Origin: Streptomyces fildesensis
Lineage (GTDB): Bacteria > Actinomycetota > Actinomycetes > Streptomycetales > Streptomycetaceae
DNA: 64,000 bases
NCBI RefSeq assembly: GCF_016107395.1
Contig: NZ_JAAIKO010000006.1
Location: forward strand, 248,001-312,000
Direction: 5' to 3'
The position numbers and the translations under genes were made by a program. Below, in pieces: positions 18,701 to 25,998 of the stretch. How positions within the stretch are numbered: the stretch's first letter is position 1; every line of letters starts with the position of its first letter. The notes under the pieces are model-generated. The model made no database searches. It had not been told where the DNA came from and worked only from the letters and a program-made list of their open reading frames with translations.

Positions 18701-19052
18701 GGAGCCCGGCGGCTCCACCTCGGCCGCTCCCCAGGTCACGCGCGTCGATGCCGAGGCTGCCGCATGGCGCGCGTACACCGAGGCCACCGGTGAACTCGGC
18801 TCGGCACAAAGGGCACTGCAGGCGCTGGAACGGGGGACCGGCAGCGCCGGCGCGGGCACTTCCCGCGCCACGTCCGGCGCCTCGCACGCCTACAACCAGG
18901 CGATGGACCTGATGCGCCGGGCGAACACGGCCCTGAACCGGGCCGAGGCCGAACTGGGCAGACTGGGCATCGACCTGCAGGCCGCCATGCACAATCTCAC
19001 CCTCAACCCCGGCCGCCACCGGCCGCCACCGCCCTCCGGAGACGCCCCGTGA
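12750..19052 (+). CDS. Giant T7SS_signal effector with glycosyltransferase-like domain
   Basis: I start this 2,100-residue protein at GTG 12750 (AGGGGG 9 bp upstream), because RPGDWSALGLDGDPTPGDP is the conserved opening of the putative T7SS secretion-signal domain, which spans about 1-150. A hydrophobic pair of helices follows (about 166-209). Residues 400-900 are low-complexity Gly/His/Pro/Leu. A helical module sits at about 937-1011. A GT-A-like domain spans about 1165-1450 (YVVNAIVNYRELRGLQSFL, VVIGVNG, YGTARNATM, then FSIMDFDAHPH with D1282-F-D1284 as a probable metal-binding DxD). Around 1735-1920 is a region vaguely like an OTU fold without a clear Cys. A second copy of the helical module ends the protein. 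It is likely a secreted polymorphic toxin or surface effector that glycosylates a target; catalysis is inferred. Its stop overlaps the next start (GTGA). Confidence 0.8.
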   Translation: MGTRPGDWSALGLDGDPTPGDPATLTVVADAMRDLATSAGTINTGLKELQVTAGDGQRFIGKTADALRDKVDDHLFKFVGRVEESFHTAETALRTYSTVVTNAQAEADQALSAAQGLPQDDAQLPGLKQRASDAKGDVSTAAKELRKQLHTAGELMVQPVSDCDLFWEVFQWLTIILSVLAIFTGGILAVIAWGMNAVLLIKTIVSFSQGKASGLELGLAFLGVLFPTTKGINVGALLKGLGNSLKGGVNGLAMAGKNIWSQIGHFSTLTGLPKFVIAPMVIGSHLGPALKIDLSGLLRGISNGAKGGWNTMVTAIHSDWVKFTGNVVGDWAKVGTYGLVNIQRMGRFGIAALVPLNATEIGVLGFGGAARLAFGERVLGIPHPELHELLVNAGRTDAALHFGSPLAGGGHGTMVPSPMVSPGGLHFSPGTFSPNSSLGSLFRPGAGFGAAGTTNLVHLALGSMPTVNLAHLGIGSLGTIRGAGLDGLHAPGASLSVPTAVNPGSGALSIGGLHGIGSPSVVGHAGGAPGLHITGLGAPHPGGLSVGGSSLVTPPLPHGMTMLPGGLSVPLTHGAGISAGSQLVHNADLAAGHVRLDSNLLLPGHTAIDLLRDAHGSSPMVHMDQVVSGVHPGTTSVPHTVGMGEGVTMARGAVGHAEALNDLTFPELRALASGDVAVTGIRADGITLRIGDSAPKTIDAHAVANTAPVPPAPVAHVATGSVTGVPSAGVHGVQGEHALTVPVQPGVRTTPTALADRPLPSVTHGAAVHPAPAPRAFNTPGPLPKPTLSTHDLAMSLLRGDDELRAPVPTGLSAHSGAPAGVSAKPGLDAAGAGHSGSAKGALDLVARPGTPVKADEVPLPGTLHVAVAEVPVPHLPPRVDKGKGIAVDQPAVVTPLPPGGRFGGRAAELVMNQRIHAARQIVIGGSSGSEAVAKLNAWARYEQSTTKLGKAEQQLDHVTPPPGQGASTGPTAAYRTALADVERTGAAVDKAEDALIALGIDARATRMEIRSVTGKIFTDRGGLLGGAPSTRPRPPRPGAADLNTPSPTASHTAADDAMDVDVPSTGPHTTGRTVPGGSTPHTVPHPAGHDVTMSPPARHGDDAMQIDTPAPTGGAHTWHPPAGATADQHTAVNDAFAHLGGHTPEPLTADRYAALVHGSVEESRPIAYVVNAIVNYRELRGLQSFLDSVTHNLTGFDGRVAVVIGVNGPRSELAAIRGAIDNALGGASFPHPLALVATPMAPSAKFAYGTARNATMTSAASTHLAETMIKEGKHPYFSIMDFDAHPHTVPSGEHVFRHFDEALGAHGSPGFPPLRPLMMSGGYRMPDTAVAGVSEDLVKVTNERLAADAAKAPKPAKAATDGAVKKPRVPKVKGDVTEDFLPTLDARIRLDMRIRDRLAGMHPQLPYSPEPNLFVDAAAVMLHRPDAPPVRFGNGGAEFQTLSERLNLLNAWELDRNLPLPAFGGVSHIQLSDLLSRIDDAFRTDRPPLNQLELHQAQAVLHDLANAVRNGDPLVGALKADRAPTVLDGLADALGRGAHLPGVPAAAAREARQILWRTGEALDARLTLRELNAANHVLPERGTAFLTDFQGAAIPTDVSRLLKDLWKDGTLPQDHAHIKKPLDRLFNTDASGGNAQAGRSGLALAPHRDDWIAKQYAKLRPDLNNGRPFDPLWPSRHGAGDPPRPTAGALSDGLDPRLGTPVTHPVGTAVSTPLPGEGAAVFAGIDPAELRLVSHSLALSADTTHFLRHLRYFAAEHLPTRAIDLSPGSLFAALDRADGTAGDLDPARMLQRAFDRIDSVGGVTAATAQKRLKLFTDGLNAHNIGVEDFFVRLVQGRIHPPTDTLQGLRATVGGAHFAMDEGSLHVLSFYAHAVGRDIRVTGGDGVAHLINGPTSGKRARDLLDITWHDGPGGGGWHARLSDGPPPGADGRGPTKRPRTDAPGGRPPHAPGRPDHSVPSTDPGTQVKGKGRASATASSSTRGVEPGGSTSAAPQVTRVDAEAAAWRAYTEATGELGSAQRALQALERGTGSAGAGTSRATSGASHAYNQAMDLMRRANTALNRAEAELGRLGIDLQAAMHNLTLNPGRHRPPPPSGDAP

Positions 19053-21793
19053 CCCCGCCCCCCGCCCGACCGGCGATCCTCTACGTCGCCGATCCGGAAC
19101 GGCAGCCGACGGCGCACCCGACGATCACCGCGGCCCTGAACGCCGCGGCGGACGGCGACGAGATCCGGATCGCCCCCGGCGACTACGCCGAGGCCCTGCG
19201 CGTCGAACGGAGTGTCTCGCTGCTGGCCTGGACGGCCGATGGTGAGGACGCACCCGTCCGCCACGGCCCGGTGACCGTCAACGCCCCCGACGAGGACCGG
19301 CCCGGCCTCGAAGTGGCCGCCGGCGCCAGGGTGGTGCTGCGCGGGCTGACGATCCGCGGTGGCGCGGCGAACCGTCCCGCCGTACGACTCGCCGGCGGCA
19401 GCACCGCATGGTCCGGCGGCGGCATCACCCGCGGCCGGCTGGAAGTCCTGGGCGACGCGGCGGCCCGGCTGTGCGACACGACGCTCACCGGAGCGACCCT
19501 CACCGGCGCCCTGCTGCGCACCACCGGCACCGTGCATCTGACCGACTGCGTGCTGGCCGACGCCGACGGCACCGGACTGGTGGCCGGCGGCTCCACCCAC
19601 CTCGAACTGGAACGCACCACCGTACGAGGAGCGTCGGGCTCCGCGCTGCGCATCCGCGAGAGCGCCAGGGTCCTCCTGCGCGACAGCCGGATCGACCGCG
19701 CGGGCCGCAGCGGCCTGCTCGTCGAGGACCAGGGCTCCGCGCTCCTGACGGACTGCCGGATCCGGGACTGCGGCGCCGAGGCGGTCCGCGTCCTGGGCAG
19801 TTCGCCAGCCCCCGTGGACCCCGCCGGGGCCGACGACCGGACGGTCCGCGCCGACGACGGCGTACGCCTGCACGGCTGCGAACTGACCGGCTCCGGCACC
19901 GACGCGGTGAGCGTCACCGGCCCCGGCCATGTGCTGCTCACCGCGTGCGTGCTGCGCGACAGCGGCGGTTCGGGCGTGAGCGCCGGGGACGACTCCCGGG
20001 TGTGGCTCGCCGACACGCGGATCGTCCGCACAGCCGCCGCCGCGCTCCGGGTGCACGGCGCCGCCCGGCTGACCGCCGGGCAGAGCACCGTACGGGACTC
20101 GGCCGCCAACGGCCTGCTCGCCGCGGACGACGCGACGGTACGGCTGGAGGACTGCGAGGTCGGCGAGTGCCGCTTCAGCCCGGTCCACATCGGAGGGCGG
20201 GCCACCGTCGTCCTCACCAGGCTGCGGGCGTCCGGATCACCGGAGCACGGCGTGCACGTGGTCGGCGACGCGACCGTGGAGATGACGGACGGGTCGATCG
20301 CCCAGTGCGGGATGTCCGGTCTCGACATCGCCGGGGAGTCACGCGCGGAGGTACGGGGACTGAGCGTGCTGCGCTGCCGCAACGGCATCACGTCCGCGTC
20401 CCGGGGTCCGGTGCGGCTGCTCGACTGCGAGGTGACCGACGGGGAGCGGGCCGCCGTCGTGCTGGGGCCCGGCGAGATCGAGCTGACGGGCGGGCGGCTG
20501 CTGCGGCCGGGCACCGCCGGGCTCGTCGTCGAGGCGGGCGCGCGGCCACGGGTGACGGATCTGGAGGTCCGGGAGGCGGCCGGCTCAGGAGTGGTGGTGG
20601 CCGGGGACGCCGAGCCGCGGCTGAGCGGGGTCCGCATCGTCCGGCCCGGCAAGAACGGCCTCATCGTCGAGGCCGGGGGAGCGGGACTGTTCGAGGACTG
20701 CGACATCACCGGACCCGGTTTTCCCGCCGTGCACCTAGGCGCCGGGGCGACTCCCGTGCTGCGGCGGATCCGGGTCCATGACGCGGACGAGGACCTGAGC
20801 GCCGACCCCGGGGCCGATCCCGTGGTGGAGGACTGTGTCTCGGTCCGGGTGACATCCCCCCTGTGGCCCGCCGCTTCGCTTCCGGTCGCGGTGGCGTCCG
20901 GCCCGTCGGGAGCACCTGAGGTGAAGGGCTCCGGGGAGAGCGAGCCGGCCGGGGAGCCCGAGGAGAGCCTGGACAGTCTGCTGGGCGAACTCGACGAACT
21001 CATCGGACTGGCCCGCGTCAAACAGGATGTGGCGTCGCTCGTCAAGCTGATGCGGATGGTGCAGCGCCGCAGTGCGGCGGGACTCGCGGCGCCCCCGCTG
21101 AGCCGGCACCTGGTCTTCGCGGGGAACCCGGGGACCGGCAAGACCACCGTGGCCCGGCTGTACGGCCGGATCCTGGCCGCGGTCGGGTTGCTGGAGCGCG
21201 GCCACCTCGTCGAGGCCGACCGCTCGGCGCTGGTCGGCGAGTACGTCGGCCACACCGGGCCGAAGACCCAGCGGGTGTTCCAGGAGGCCATGGGCGGTGT
21301 GCTGTTCATCGACGAGGCGTACTCACTGGCGCCGGTCGGCGGCAGCGCGGGCAACGACTTCGCCCAGGAAGCCATCGCGACCCTGGTCAAGCTGATGGAG
21401 GACCACCGGGACTCGGTGGTGGTGATCGTGGCGGGTTACCCCGCCGAGATGGAGCACTTCATCGACTCCAACCCCGGGCTGGCGTCGCGGTTCAACCGGA
21501 CGCTGCTGTTCGAGGACTACGACACCGCCGAACTGGTGCGGATCGTCGAACAGCACGCCGCCTCGCACCAGTACGACCTGACGGACGCGGCCCGGGCGAT
21601 GCTCGACACCTACTTCGCCCATGTGCCCAGGGACGGCCGGTTCGGCAACGGCCGCTCCGCCCGCCAGGCGTTCCAGGCGATGACGGAGCGGCAGGCCTAC
21701 CGGGTCGCGGAGATCGACGAGCCGACCGATGACGATCTGGTGACGCTGTCCGAGCTCGACCTGCCGGAACTCGACACCCAGCCCGCGACGTAG
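19049..21793 (+). CDS. Right-handed beta-helix/CbxX-type AAA+ ATPase fusion (EccA-like)
   Basis: The 914-residue protein begins with about 600 residues of right-handed parallel beta-helix repeats. Many short repeats of the form 'L.DC.(I/V)...G..G(V/L)....A.V.L' are visible, and the opening PTITAALNAAADGDEIRIAPGDY is typical of the pectate-lyase-like class. A CbxX/CfqX AAA+ module follows: Walker A VFAGNPGTGKTT near residue 692, Walker B GVLFIDEAYSL near 750, sensor GYPAEMEHFIDSNPGLASRF. Mycobacterial EccA has the same AAA+ type after a TPR region; here the beta-helix takes that place. GTG start overlaps the effector stop, so it is probably a chaperone/unfoldase for that effector. Related proteins occur in Streptomyces esx loci. 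Confidence 0.88.
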   Translation: MTPPPARPAILYVADPERQPTAHPTITAALNAAADGDEIRIAPGDYAEALRVERSVSLLAWTADGEDAPVRHGPVTVNAPDEDRPGLEVAAGARVVLRGLTIRGGAANRPAVRLAGGSTAWSGGGITRGRLEVLGDAAARLCDTTLTGATLTGALLRTTGTVHLTDCVLADADGTGLVAGGSTHLELERTTVRGASGSALRIRESARVLLRDSRIDRAGRSGLLVEDQGSALLTDCRIRDCGAEAVRVLGSSPAPVDPAGADDRTVRADDGVRLHGCELTGSGTDAVSVTGPGHVLLTACVLRDSGGSGVSAGDDSRVWLADTRIVRTAAAALRVHGAARLTAGQSTVRDSAANGLLAADDATVRLEDCEVGECRFSPVHIGGRATVVLTRLRASGSPEHGVHVVGDATVEMTDGSIAQCGMSGLDIAGESRAEVRGLSVLRCRNGITSASRGPVRLLDCEVTDGERAAVVLGPGEIELTGGRLLRPGTAGLVVEAGARPRVTDLEVREAAGSGVVVAGDAEPRLSGVRIVRPGKNGLIVEAGGAGLFEDCDITGPGFPAVHLGAGATPVLRRIRVHDADEDLSADPGADPVVEDCVSVRVTSPLWPAASLPVAVASGPSGAPEVKGSGESEPAGEPEESLDSLLGELDELIGLARVKQDVASLVKLMRMVQRRSAAGLAAPPLSRHLVFAGNPGTGKTTVARLYGRILAAVGLLERGHLVEADRSALVGEYVGHTGPKTQRVFQEAMGGVLFIDEAYSLAPVGGSAGNDFAQEAIATLVKLMEDHRDSVVVIVAGYPAEMEHFIDSNPGLASRFNRTLLFEDYDTAELVRIVEQHAASHQYDLTDAARAMLDTYFAHVPRDGRFGNGRSARQAFQAMTERQAYRVAEIDEPTDDDLVTLSELDLPELDTQPAT

Positions 21794-21799
21794 CGCCCG

Positions 21800-21832
21800 G
21801 GCGGCTGCCCCTGTCGGGTCAGCGCAGCCGCC
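21800..21832. terminator. Probable hairpin terminator after the AAA+ gene
   Basis: GGCGGCTG (21800-21807) pairs with CAGCCGCC (21825-21832), just after the TAG at 21791. The 3' arm lies inside the last codons of the convergent lectin gene, so it could serve both strands. Confidence 0.45.
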
Positions 21833-22676
21833 ACTTCTGGTTGGGCGTGCCCTTGCAGGTCCACAACTGGACCTTGGAGCCGCTCGCGGTGGCGTTGTTC
21901 GCCACGTCGACGCACTTGTTGGCCTGCGGGTTCACCAGGTCGCCTGCGCCGCTCATGATGAAGCGCTGGGCCGGGTTGCCGCTGCACCGGGCCAGCTGGA
22001 TGAGGGCCCCGTCGTCATGGGATCCCCAGGCCACGTCCATGCAGTAGCCCATCGACCGCACCGTGCCGTCGGACTGGAAGTCCCAGCGCTGGCTGTTGGC
22101 CCCGTTGCAGCTGCCGATCTGCAGAGCGAGGCCGTCGGTCCCCGTGCCACCGGGGACGGTGATGCAGCGACCCGAACCCGTGCCGACCACGGCCGAGCCG
22201 GGAGCGATGGAGGGCTTGGGCTTCGGCGCGGGCGCCTTGGACGGCACCGAAGCCGGCGGAGCGGGCCGCGGCCTGCTCTGCGGCTGCCCCCCAGCGGCGA
22301 TCGGCGGGGCCGCGACCGAACCGGGCCCGTTCGGGGCGGCGGGCGGCTGGGCCGTTGCCTGTGACTGGGGCTGCGTCCCGGAGGACGTCTGCCGCGGGGT
22401 CGCGGCGGGGGTGGTCGGGGTCCCCTTGGACGGCGCGGCGACCACCGGACGGTCGGCTGCCGCCGTCTCCATCGTGAGGTCGATATGGCTGATCAGCGGC
22501 ACCGTCAGGGCGGCGATACCGACCACCGCCGCCACGGCGACGGTGGTCGCCCAGACCCGCCGGCCGGGCAGCAGCCCGCTCCGGGGCACCGTGGGGCGGC
22601 GCGCGAAGGTGTCGGAGAAGCGGGGCTCGGAGCTGTCGGGACGCTCGGAGGACTGCTTCGGGGGAAGGGACGCCAC
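21819..22676 (-). CDS. Membrane-anchored ricin-type beta-trefoil lectin
   Basis: The 285-residue protein starts at GTG with AGGAG upstream. It has an N-terminal cytoplasmic segment, a transmembrane helix (VWATTVAVAAVVGIAALTVPL, about 41-61), a 100-residue Pro/Ala/Ser linker and a C-terminal ricin B lectin domain (about 160-285). Three QxW-type repeats are visible: NSQRWDF, PAQRFIM and PNQKWRL, with matching Cys pairs (GRCITV...GSCNG, YCMDVA...ARCSG, KCVDVA...WTCKG). It probably displays a carbohydrate-binding module on the outer face of the membrane. It carries no enzymatic domain. It converges on the T7SS AAA+ gene and is not obviously part of that operon. Confidence 0.85.
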   Translation of the reverse strand: MASLPPKQSSERPDSSEPRFSDTFARRPTVPRSGLLPGRRVWATTVAVAAVVGIAALTVPLISHIDLTMETAAADRPVVAAPSKGTPTTPAATPRQTSSGTQPQSQATAQPPAAPNGPGSVAAPPIAAGGQPQSRPRPAPPASVPSKAPAPKPKPSIAPGSAVVGTGSGRCITVPGGTGTDGLALQIGSCNGANSQRWDFQSDGTVRSMGYCMDVAWGSHDDGALIQLARCSGNPAQRFIMSGAGDLVNPQANKCVDVANNATASGSKVQLWTCKGTPNQKWRLR

Positions 22677-22985
22677 GTGGTCTCCTGTCGGGATCAGGAG
22701 GTGTGCGCAGGAGGCGCCGGCGCAATGCCATCAACCGTTCCCAGAGGGCGGGTTGAGGCACTGACCACTCGCTCTGACCTCGCTCACCGGATACGTGGCC
22801 AGTGTACCTATCTCCCGCCCGCGCCTTTCGCGGGACCCCACCGGGCGGACCCGCGGACATTCACCGGCCGTGTGCCGCGCACCCGTCCCCGCCCTGGCGC
22901 CCACGTCTCCATATCGCCCTGATCCGGACGGAGTTCTCCGGGCCCGGGTATTGACCCGCACCGTGTTGCCCATCATTCTGAACGC
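22677..22985. other. Intergenic region between divergent lectin and FAD-oxidoreductase genes
   Basis: This 309-bp region holds the promoter/operator of the oxidoreductase operon at its right end (22951-22995). The rest has no credible ORF, repeat or RNA structure that I can support. Confidence 0.5.
22951..22979 (+). promoter_or_regulatory. Promoter of the carotenoid-type operon (leaderless)
   Basis: TTGACC (22951-22956), a 17-bp spacer and CATTCT (22974-22979) fit a housekeeping-sigma promoter. Initiation about 7 nt downstream falls on the A of the ATG at 22986, so the mRNA would be leaderless; no Shine-Dalgarno is visible. Confidence 0.55.
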
Positions 22986-22995
22986 ATGTTCAGAA
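22976..22995. promoter_or_regulatory. TetR-type operator centred on the start codon
   Basis: TTCTGAACGCATGTTCAGAA has perfect 8-bp arms (TTCTGAAC/GTTCAGAA) around GCAT. It overlaps the -10 and includes the ATG. The GTTCAGAACGAAC element repeats immediately after (22989 onward), giving a second half-site. The TetR gene at the end of this operon is the likely ligand. Confidence 0.65.
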
Positions 22996-24506
22996 CGAAC
23001 GTTCAGAACGAACTCGGGCCGGCCGACGTCGCGGTGATCGGCGGCGGTATGGCGGGAATGGCGACGGCGTTGCGGCTGCAGGCCGCCGGAGTGTCCACGG
23101 TGGTGCTGGAGGCGCACGGTCATGCCGGCGGGTGTGCCGGCTACTACCGCAAGCGGGGCTTCTCGTTCGACGTGGGGGCGACGACGCTGGTCGACTTCGC
23201 GCCCGGCGGGGTCGGCTCCGAGCTGCTGGAGAGCGTCGGTATCGCACCGCTGGACGCACACGAACTGCCGGGCTACCGGGCCTTCCTGCCCGACCGCGAG
23301 GTCGTACTGCACCGCGATCCGGCCGCCTGGCATGCCGAGCGGCTGCGGATGCTCGGTGACACCGACCGGCACCGGCGCTTCTGGGACCTGCTCGACCGGT
23401 TGGCGGGGACCTTCTGGCGGGCCAGCCGGTCGGGTGTGCGGCTGCCGGTCCGCGGTCCCGCCGACGCGCTGCGGGACCTGCGGGCGATCGGCATCGCCGG
23501 GATTCCGCTCGCCCGCCATGTGAACCGGACCCTCGGGGACGCGCTGCGCGCCCACGGCCTGCGGGACGACGCGGCGCTGGTCGGGCTGCTCGGCATGCTC
23601 GTCGAGGACACCGTGCACACCGGTGTCGACGACGCGCCGCTGATCAACGCGGCGCTCGGGGTGACGATCCGGGGCGCCGGACTCAGCCGGCACACCGGCG
23701 GTATGCACGGTTTCTGGCGGGTCCTGGTGGCGCACTACCGGGGACTCGGCGGCCGGCTCCGCACGGGGTGCGAGGTGTCGCGCGTCGACGGCGCGGCGGG
23801 GAGCTATCGGGTGACGACCCGGCAGGGCGTTCTCCTGGCCCGGCGCGTGGTCTGCGCGATACCCGCCGTCACCACCGCCAGGATCTGCGCCACACTGCCG
23901 GTCGCCCGCAGGCTGCGGCCGTTCCTGGAGCGCGACGCGGACGCGTCGGGCGGCGCGTGCGTGGTGTTCCTCGGGGTGCCCGACTCCGAGGTGTCCGGCC
24001 AGGAGCTGACCCACCATCAACTGCTGCAGTCGTACGACCGGCCGCTGGGCGACGGGAACAACATGTTCGTCTCCGTCTCCGAGCCGGGGGACCCGCTCAG
24101 CGCCCCGCCGGGGCACCGGGCGGTGATGATCTCCACGCACACCGATCTGGCCGACTGGGCCGGGCTCGACGCGACCGCGTACGAGCAGCGCAAGAAGGAG
24201 ATCGGCGAGCGCCTCGTCACCTGTGCGCGGCGGGCCTACCCGCGGTTGGGGGAGCGGGCCGTGATCGCCCAGACCGGCACGCCCCGCAGCTACGAGCGCT
24301 TCGGGTTCCGTCCCGCCGGCGCGGTCGGCGGTCCGCGCCAGCACCTGCGCAACACCAATCAGCACGCCGTCCCGCACGATCTCGGCGGACCCGGCCTCTG
24401 GCTCGTCGGGGACTCGACCTGGCCAGGACTGGGCACCGTCGCCTGCGTGCTGGGCAGCCGCATCGTCGCCGAGGGCATGCTGCGTGAGAAGGGATCGACC
24501 CGGTGA
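22986..24506 (+). CDS. CrtI/CrtD-type FAD-dependent phytoene desaturase-like oxidoreductase
   Basis: The 506-residue flavoprotein has an N-terminal Rossmann motif VAVIGGGMAGMATALRL (about residues 15-31), followed by the LEAHGHAGGCAGYY segment typical of the phytoene desaturase/carotenoid isomerase superfamily, and ends with LWLVGDSTWPGLGTVACVLGSR, the C-terminal FAD-binding signature. HGFWRVLVAHYRGLGGRLRTGCEV is the substrate-domain start. It is the first gene of a three-gene operon with a membrane desaturase/hydroxylase and a TetR regulator. Oxidation of a polyene or lipid is likely, but no other carotenoid gene is in the window, so the substrate is open. The ATG lies inside an operator and no Shine-Dalgarno precedes it. 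Confidence 0.82.
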   Translation: MFRTNVQNELGPADVAVIGGGMAGMATALRLQAAGVSTVVLEAHGHAGGCAGYYRKRGFSFDVGATTLVDFAPGGVGSELLESVGIAPLDAHELPGYRAFLPDREVVLHRDPAAWHAERLRMLGDTDRHRRFWDLLDRLAGTFWRASRSGVRLPVRGPADALRDLRAIGIAGIPLARHVNRTLGDALRAHGLRDDAALVGLLGMLVEDTVHTGVDDAPLINAALGVTIRGAGLSRHTGGMHGFWRVLVAHYRGLGGRLRTGCEVSRVDGAAGSYRVTTRQGVLLARRVVCAIPAVTTARICATLPVARRLRPFLERDADASGGACVVFLGVPDSEVSGQELTHHQLLQSYDRPLGDGNNMFVSVSEPGDPLSAPPGHRAVMISTHTDLADWAGLDATAYEQRKKEIGERLVTCARRAYPRLGERAVIAQTGTPRSYERFGFRPAGAVGGPRQHLRNTNQHAVPHDLGGPGLWLVGDSTWPGLGTVACVLGSRIVAEGMLREKGSTR

Positions 24507-25324
24507 AGCAGTCCGACCCGGTGGACCGGCCCGACGCCGTCCACCAGCCCAGCCTGGCCGAGCTCGGTGCGGACCTGCTGGTCACCTCGCGCCGGCGGCG
24601 GCTGATCGCGCTGTGCCGTCCGTTCGCGGGGGTGTCGCTCTTCGCGGTCGTGGCGTGGCTGCGCTGGTGGTGGCTCACACCGGTGATCGTCTTCGGCGTC
24701 TTCGTCTCGGTCGTCACCGTCACGCACGACGTCGTGCACCGGACGATCGGCCTGTCGGCGCGGGCCACCGACTGGGCGCTGTTCGCGACCGGGCTGGTGC
24801 TGCTGGAGAGTGGGCACGCGTACCGCGCCACGCACACCCAGCACCACCGGCTCTTCCCGCACCCCGACGACCCGGAGGGACACCCCGCCGACCTGTCGCT
24901 CCTCGGTGCGCTGCTGCACGGACCGGTGTTCCTCGTCCGCCTGTGGTTCTGGTCCTACCGGCGCGGCCGGGACCGCGGTTGGCTCCTCGCGGAGGCGGCC
25001 GTGCCCGTCACGGTGCTCGGCGGCGGCGTGGTGCTCTGGCCGTACACGCCCGGAGTGCTGGCCTACGCGGTGATGATGATCGTCGGAAGCTGGGTGTACC
25101 CACTGCTGACGGTGTATCTGCCGCACCACGACTACGGTGACACGCCGCTGACCCAGACCCGTACGCTGCGGGGCCGGATCATCCCCGCGATGTTCCTGGA
25201 GCTGACCTACCACCTCGAACACCATCTGTACCCGCAGGTGCCGAGCCACCATCTGCCGGAACTGGCGCGCCGGCTCGAGACGTACCTCGCCGCCAACGGC
25301 GTCCGGGCGGTGCGTGTTGTCTGA
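24503..25324 (+). CDS. Membrane fatty-acid desaturase/carotene hydroxylase-like di-iron enzyme
   Basis: The 273-residue membrane protein carries the three histidine boxes of the FADS superfamily: H75-DVV-H79, H111-TQ-H114-H115 and H237-LE-H240-H241. Hydrophobic helices lie between them (about 43-70, 90-105, 155-200). This pattern is shared by acyl-lipid desaturases and CrtR-type beta-carotene hydroxylases. The coupled CrtD-like gene (GTGA overlap at 24503-24506) favours a carotenoid or other hydrophobic polyene. GTG start by coupling. The short length and no cytochrome b5 domain suggest it takes electrons from ferredoxin. Confidence 0.82.
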   Translation: MKQSDPVDRPDAVHQPSLAELGADLLVTSRRRRLIALCRPFAGVSLFAVVAWLRWWWLTPVIVFGVFVSVVTVTHDVVHRTIGLSARATDWALFATGLVLLESGHAYRATHTQHHRLFPHPDDPEGHPADLSLLGALLHGPVFLVRLWFWSYRRGRDRGWLLAEAAVPVTVLGGGVVLWPYTPGVLAYAVMMIVGSWVYPLLTVYLPHHDYGDTPLTQTRTLRGRIIPAMFLELTYHLEHHLYPQVPSHHLPELARRLETYLAANGVRAVRVV

Positions 25325-25913
25325 CACCCGTGGCCGGGTACTCGACGCCGCCCTGTCCTGCCTCGTGGCGCACGGCTTCGGCGGCACCACCGCGCGGGCG
25401 ATAGCGCAGGCGGGCGGCTTCGCGCCCGGCGTCATCTACTACCACTTCACCGATCTGGACGACCTGTTGGTCGCGACGCTCGCGCACACCTGCGAGGCGC
25501 GCGCCAAGCGGTACCGGGCCGAGTTGTCGGACGTGGACCGCGCCGGGCGCGCGGTCGAGGTGCTCCGGATGCTCTACGACGAGGACACCGCGGTCGGGCA
25601 CATCGCCGCAGTCCAGGAGATCTACGCCGGAGCGCGACCGGGGTCGCGGCTCGCCGCCCAACTGTCGCTGGAGACCCGGCGCTGGGAGGAACTGGCGGAG
25701 GAGCTGCTGACGACGCTGCTGCGCGGCAAGCCCCTCGCCTCCGTGGTGCGGGTGCCCGTGGTGGCCAGCGCGGCCGTGGCGTTCTACCTCGGCATGGAGA
25801 CCCTCACCCACCTCGACGGCGACCGGTCGCGTCCGGCGGCGCTCTTCGACCAGGCCGCTCGGATCGCCACCGTCTTCGACCGGATCCCGCGGCTGCGCCG
25901 GCGATCCTCGTAG
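25314..25913 (+). CDS. TetR-family regulator of the oxidoreductase/desaturase operon
   Basis: The 199-residue protein has a TetR helix-turn-helix at residues 6-50 (VLDAALSCLVAHGFGGTTARAIAQAGGFAPGVIYYHFTDLDDLL), with an Ala-rich C-terminal ligand domain. The GTG start lies 11 nt inside the desaturase gene, so it is the last cistron of the operon. The inverted repeat over the operon's start codon is the best candidate for its operator, giving feedback control. The ligand is unknown. Confidence 0.88.
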   Translation: MLSDTRGRVLDAALSCLVAHGFGGTTARAIAQAGGFAPGVIYYHFTDLDDLLVATLAHTCEARAKRYRAELSDVDRAGRAVEVLRMLYDEDTAVGHIAAVQEIYAGARPGSRLAAQLSLETRRWEELAEELLTTLLRGKPLASVVRVPVVASAAVAFYLGMETLTHLDGDRSRPAALFDQAARIATVFDRIPRLRRRSS

Positions 25914-25998
25914 CGCCTCGCCCGCACCCCCATTCACCGTCTGCCGCACCCGCTGTGAGACTGGCTGCCTGATCGCCGTCAAGGAAAGGCCGCTCCTC

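Noticed and set aside
22731..24377. Long minus-strand frame of 548 codons
   Set aside because: It is the antisense shadow of the FAD oxidoreductase; composition is Arg/Gly/Pro-rich without a domain, and the plus strand holds clear Rossmann and FAD motifs.
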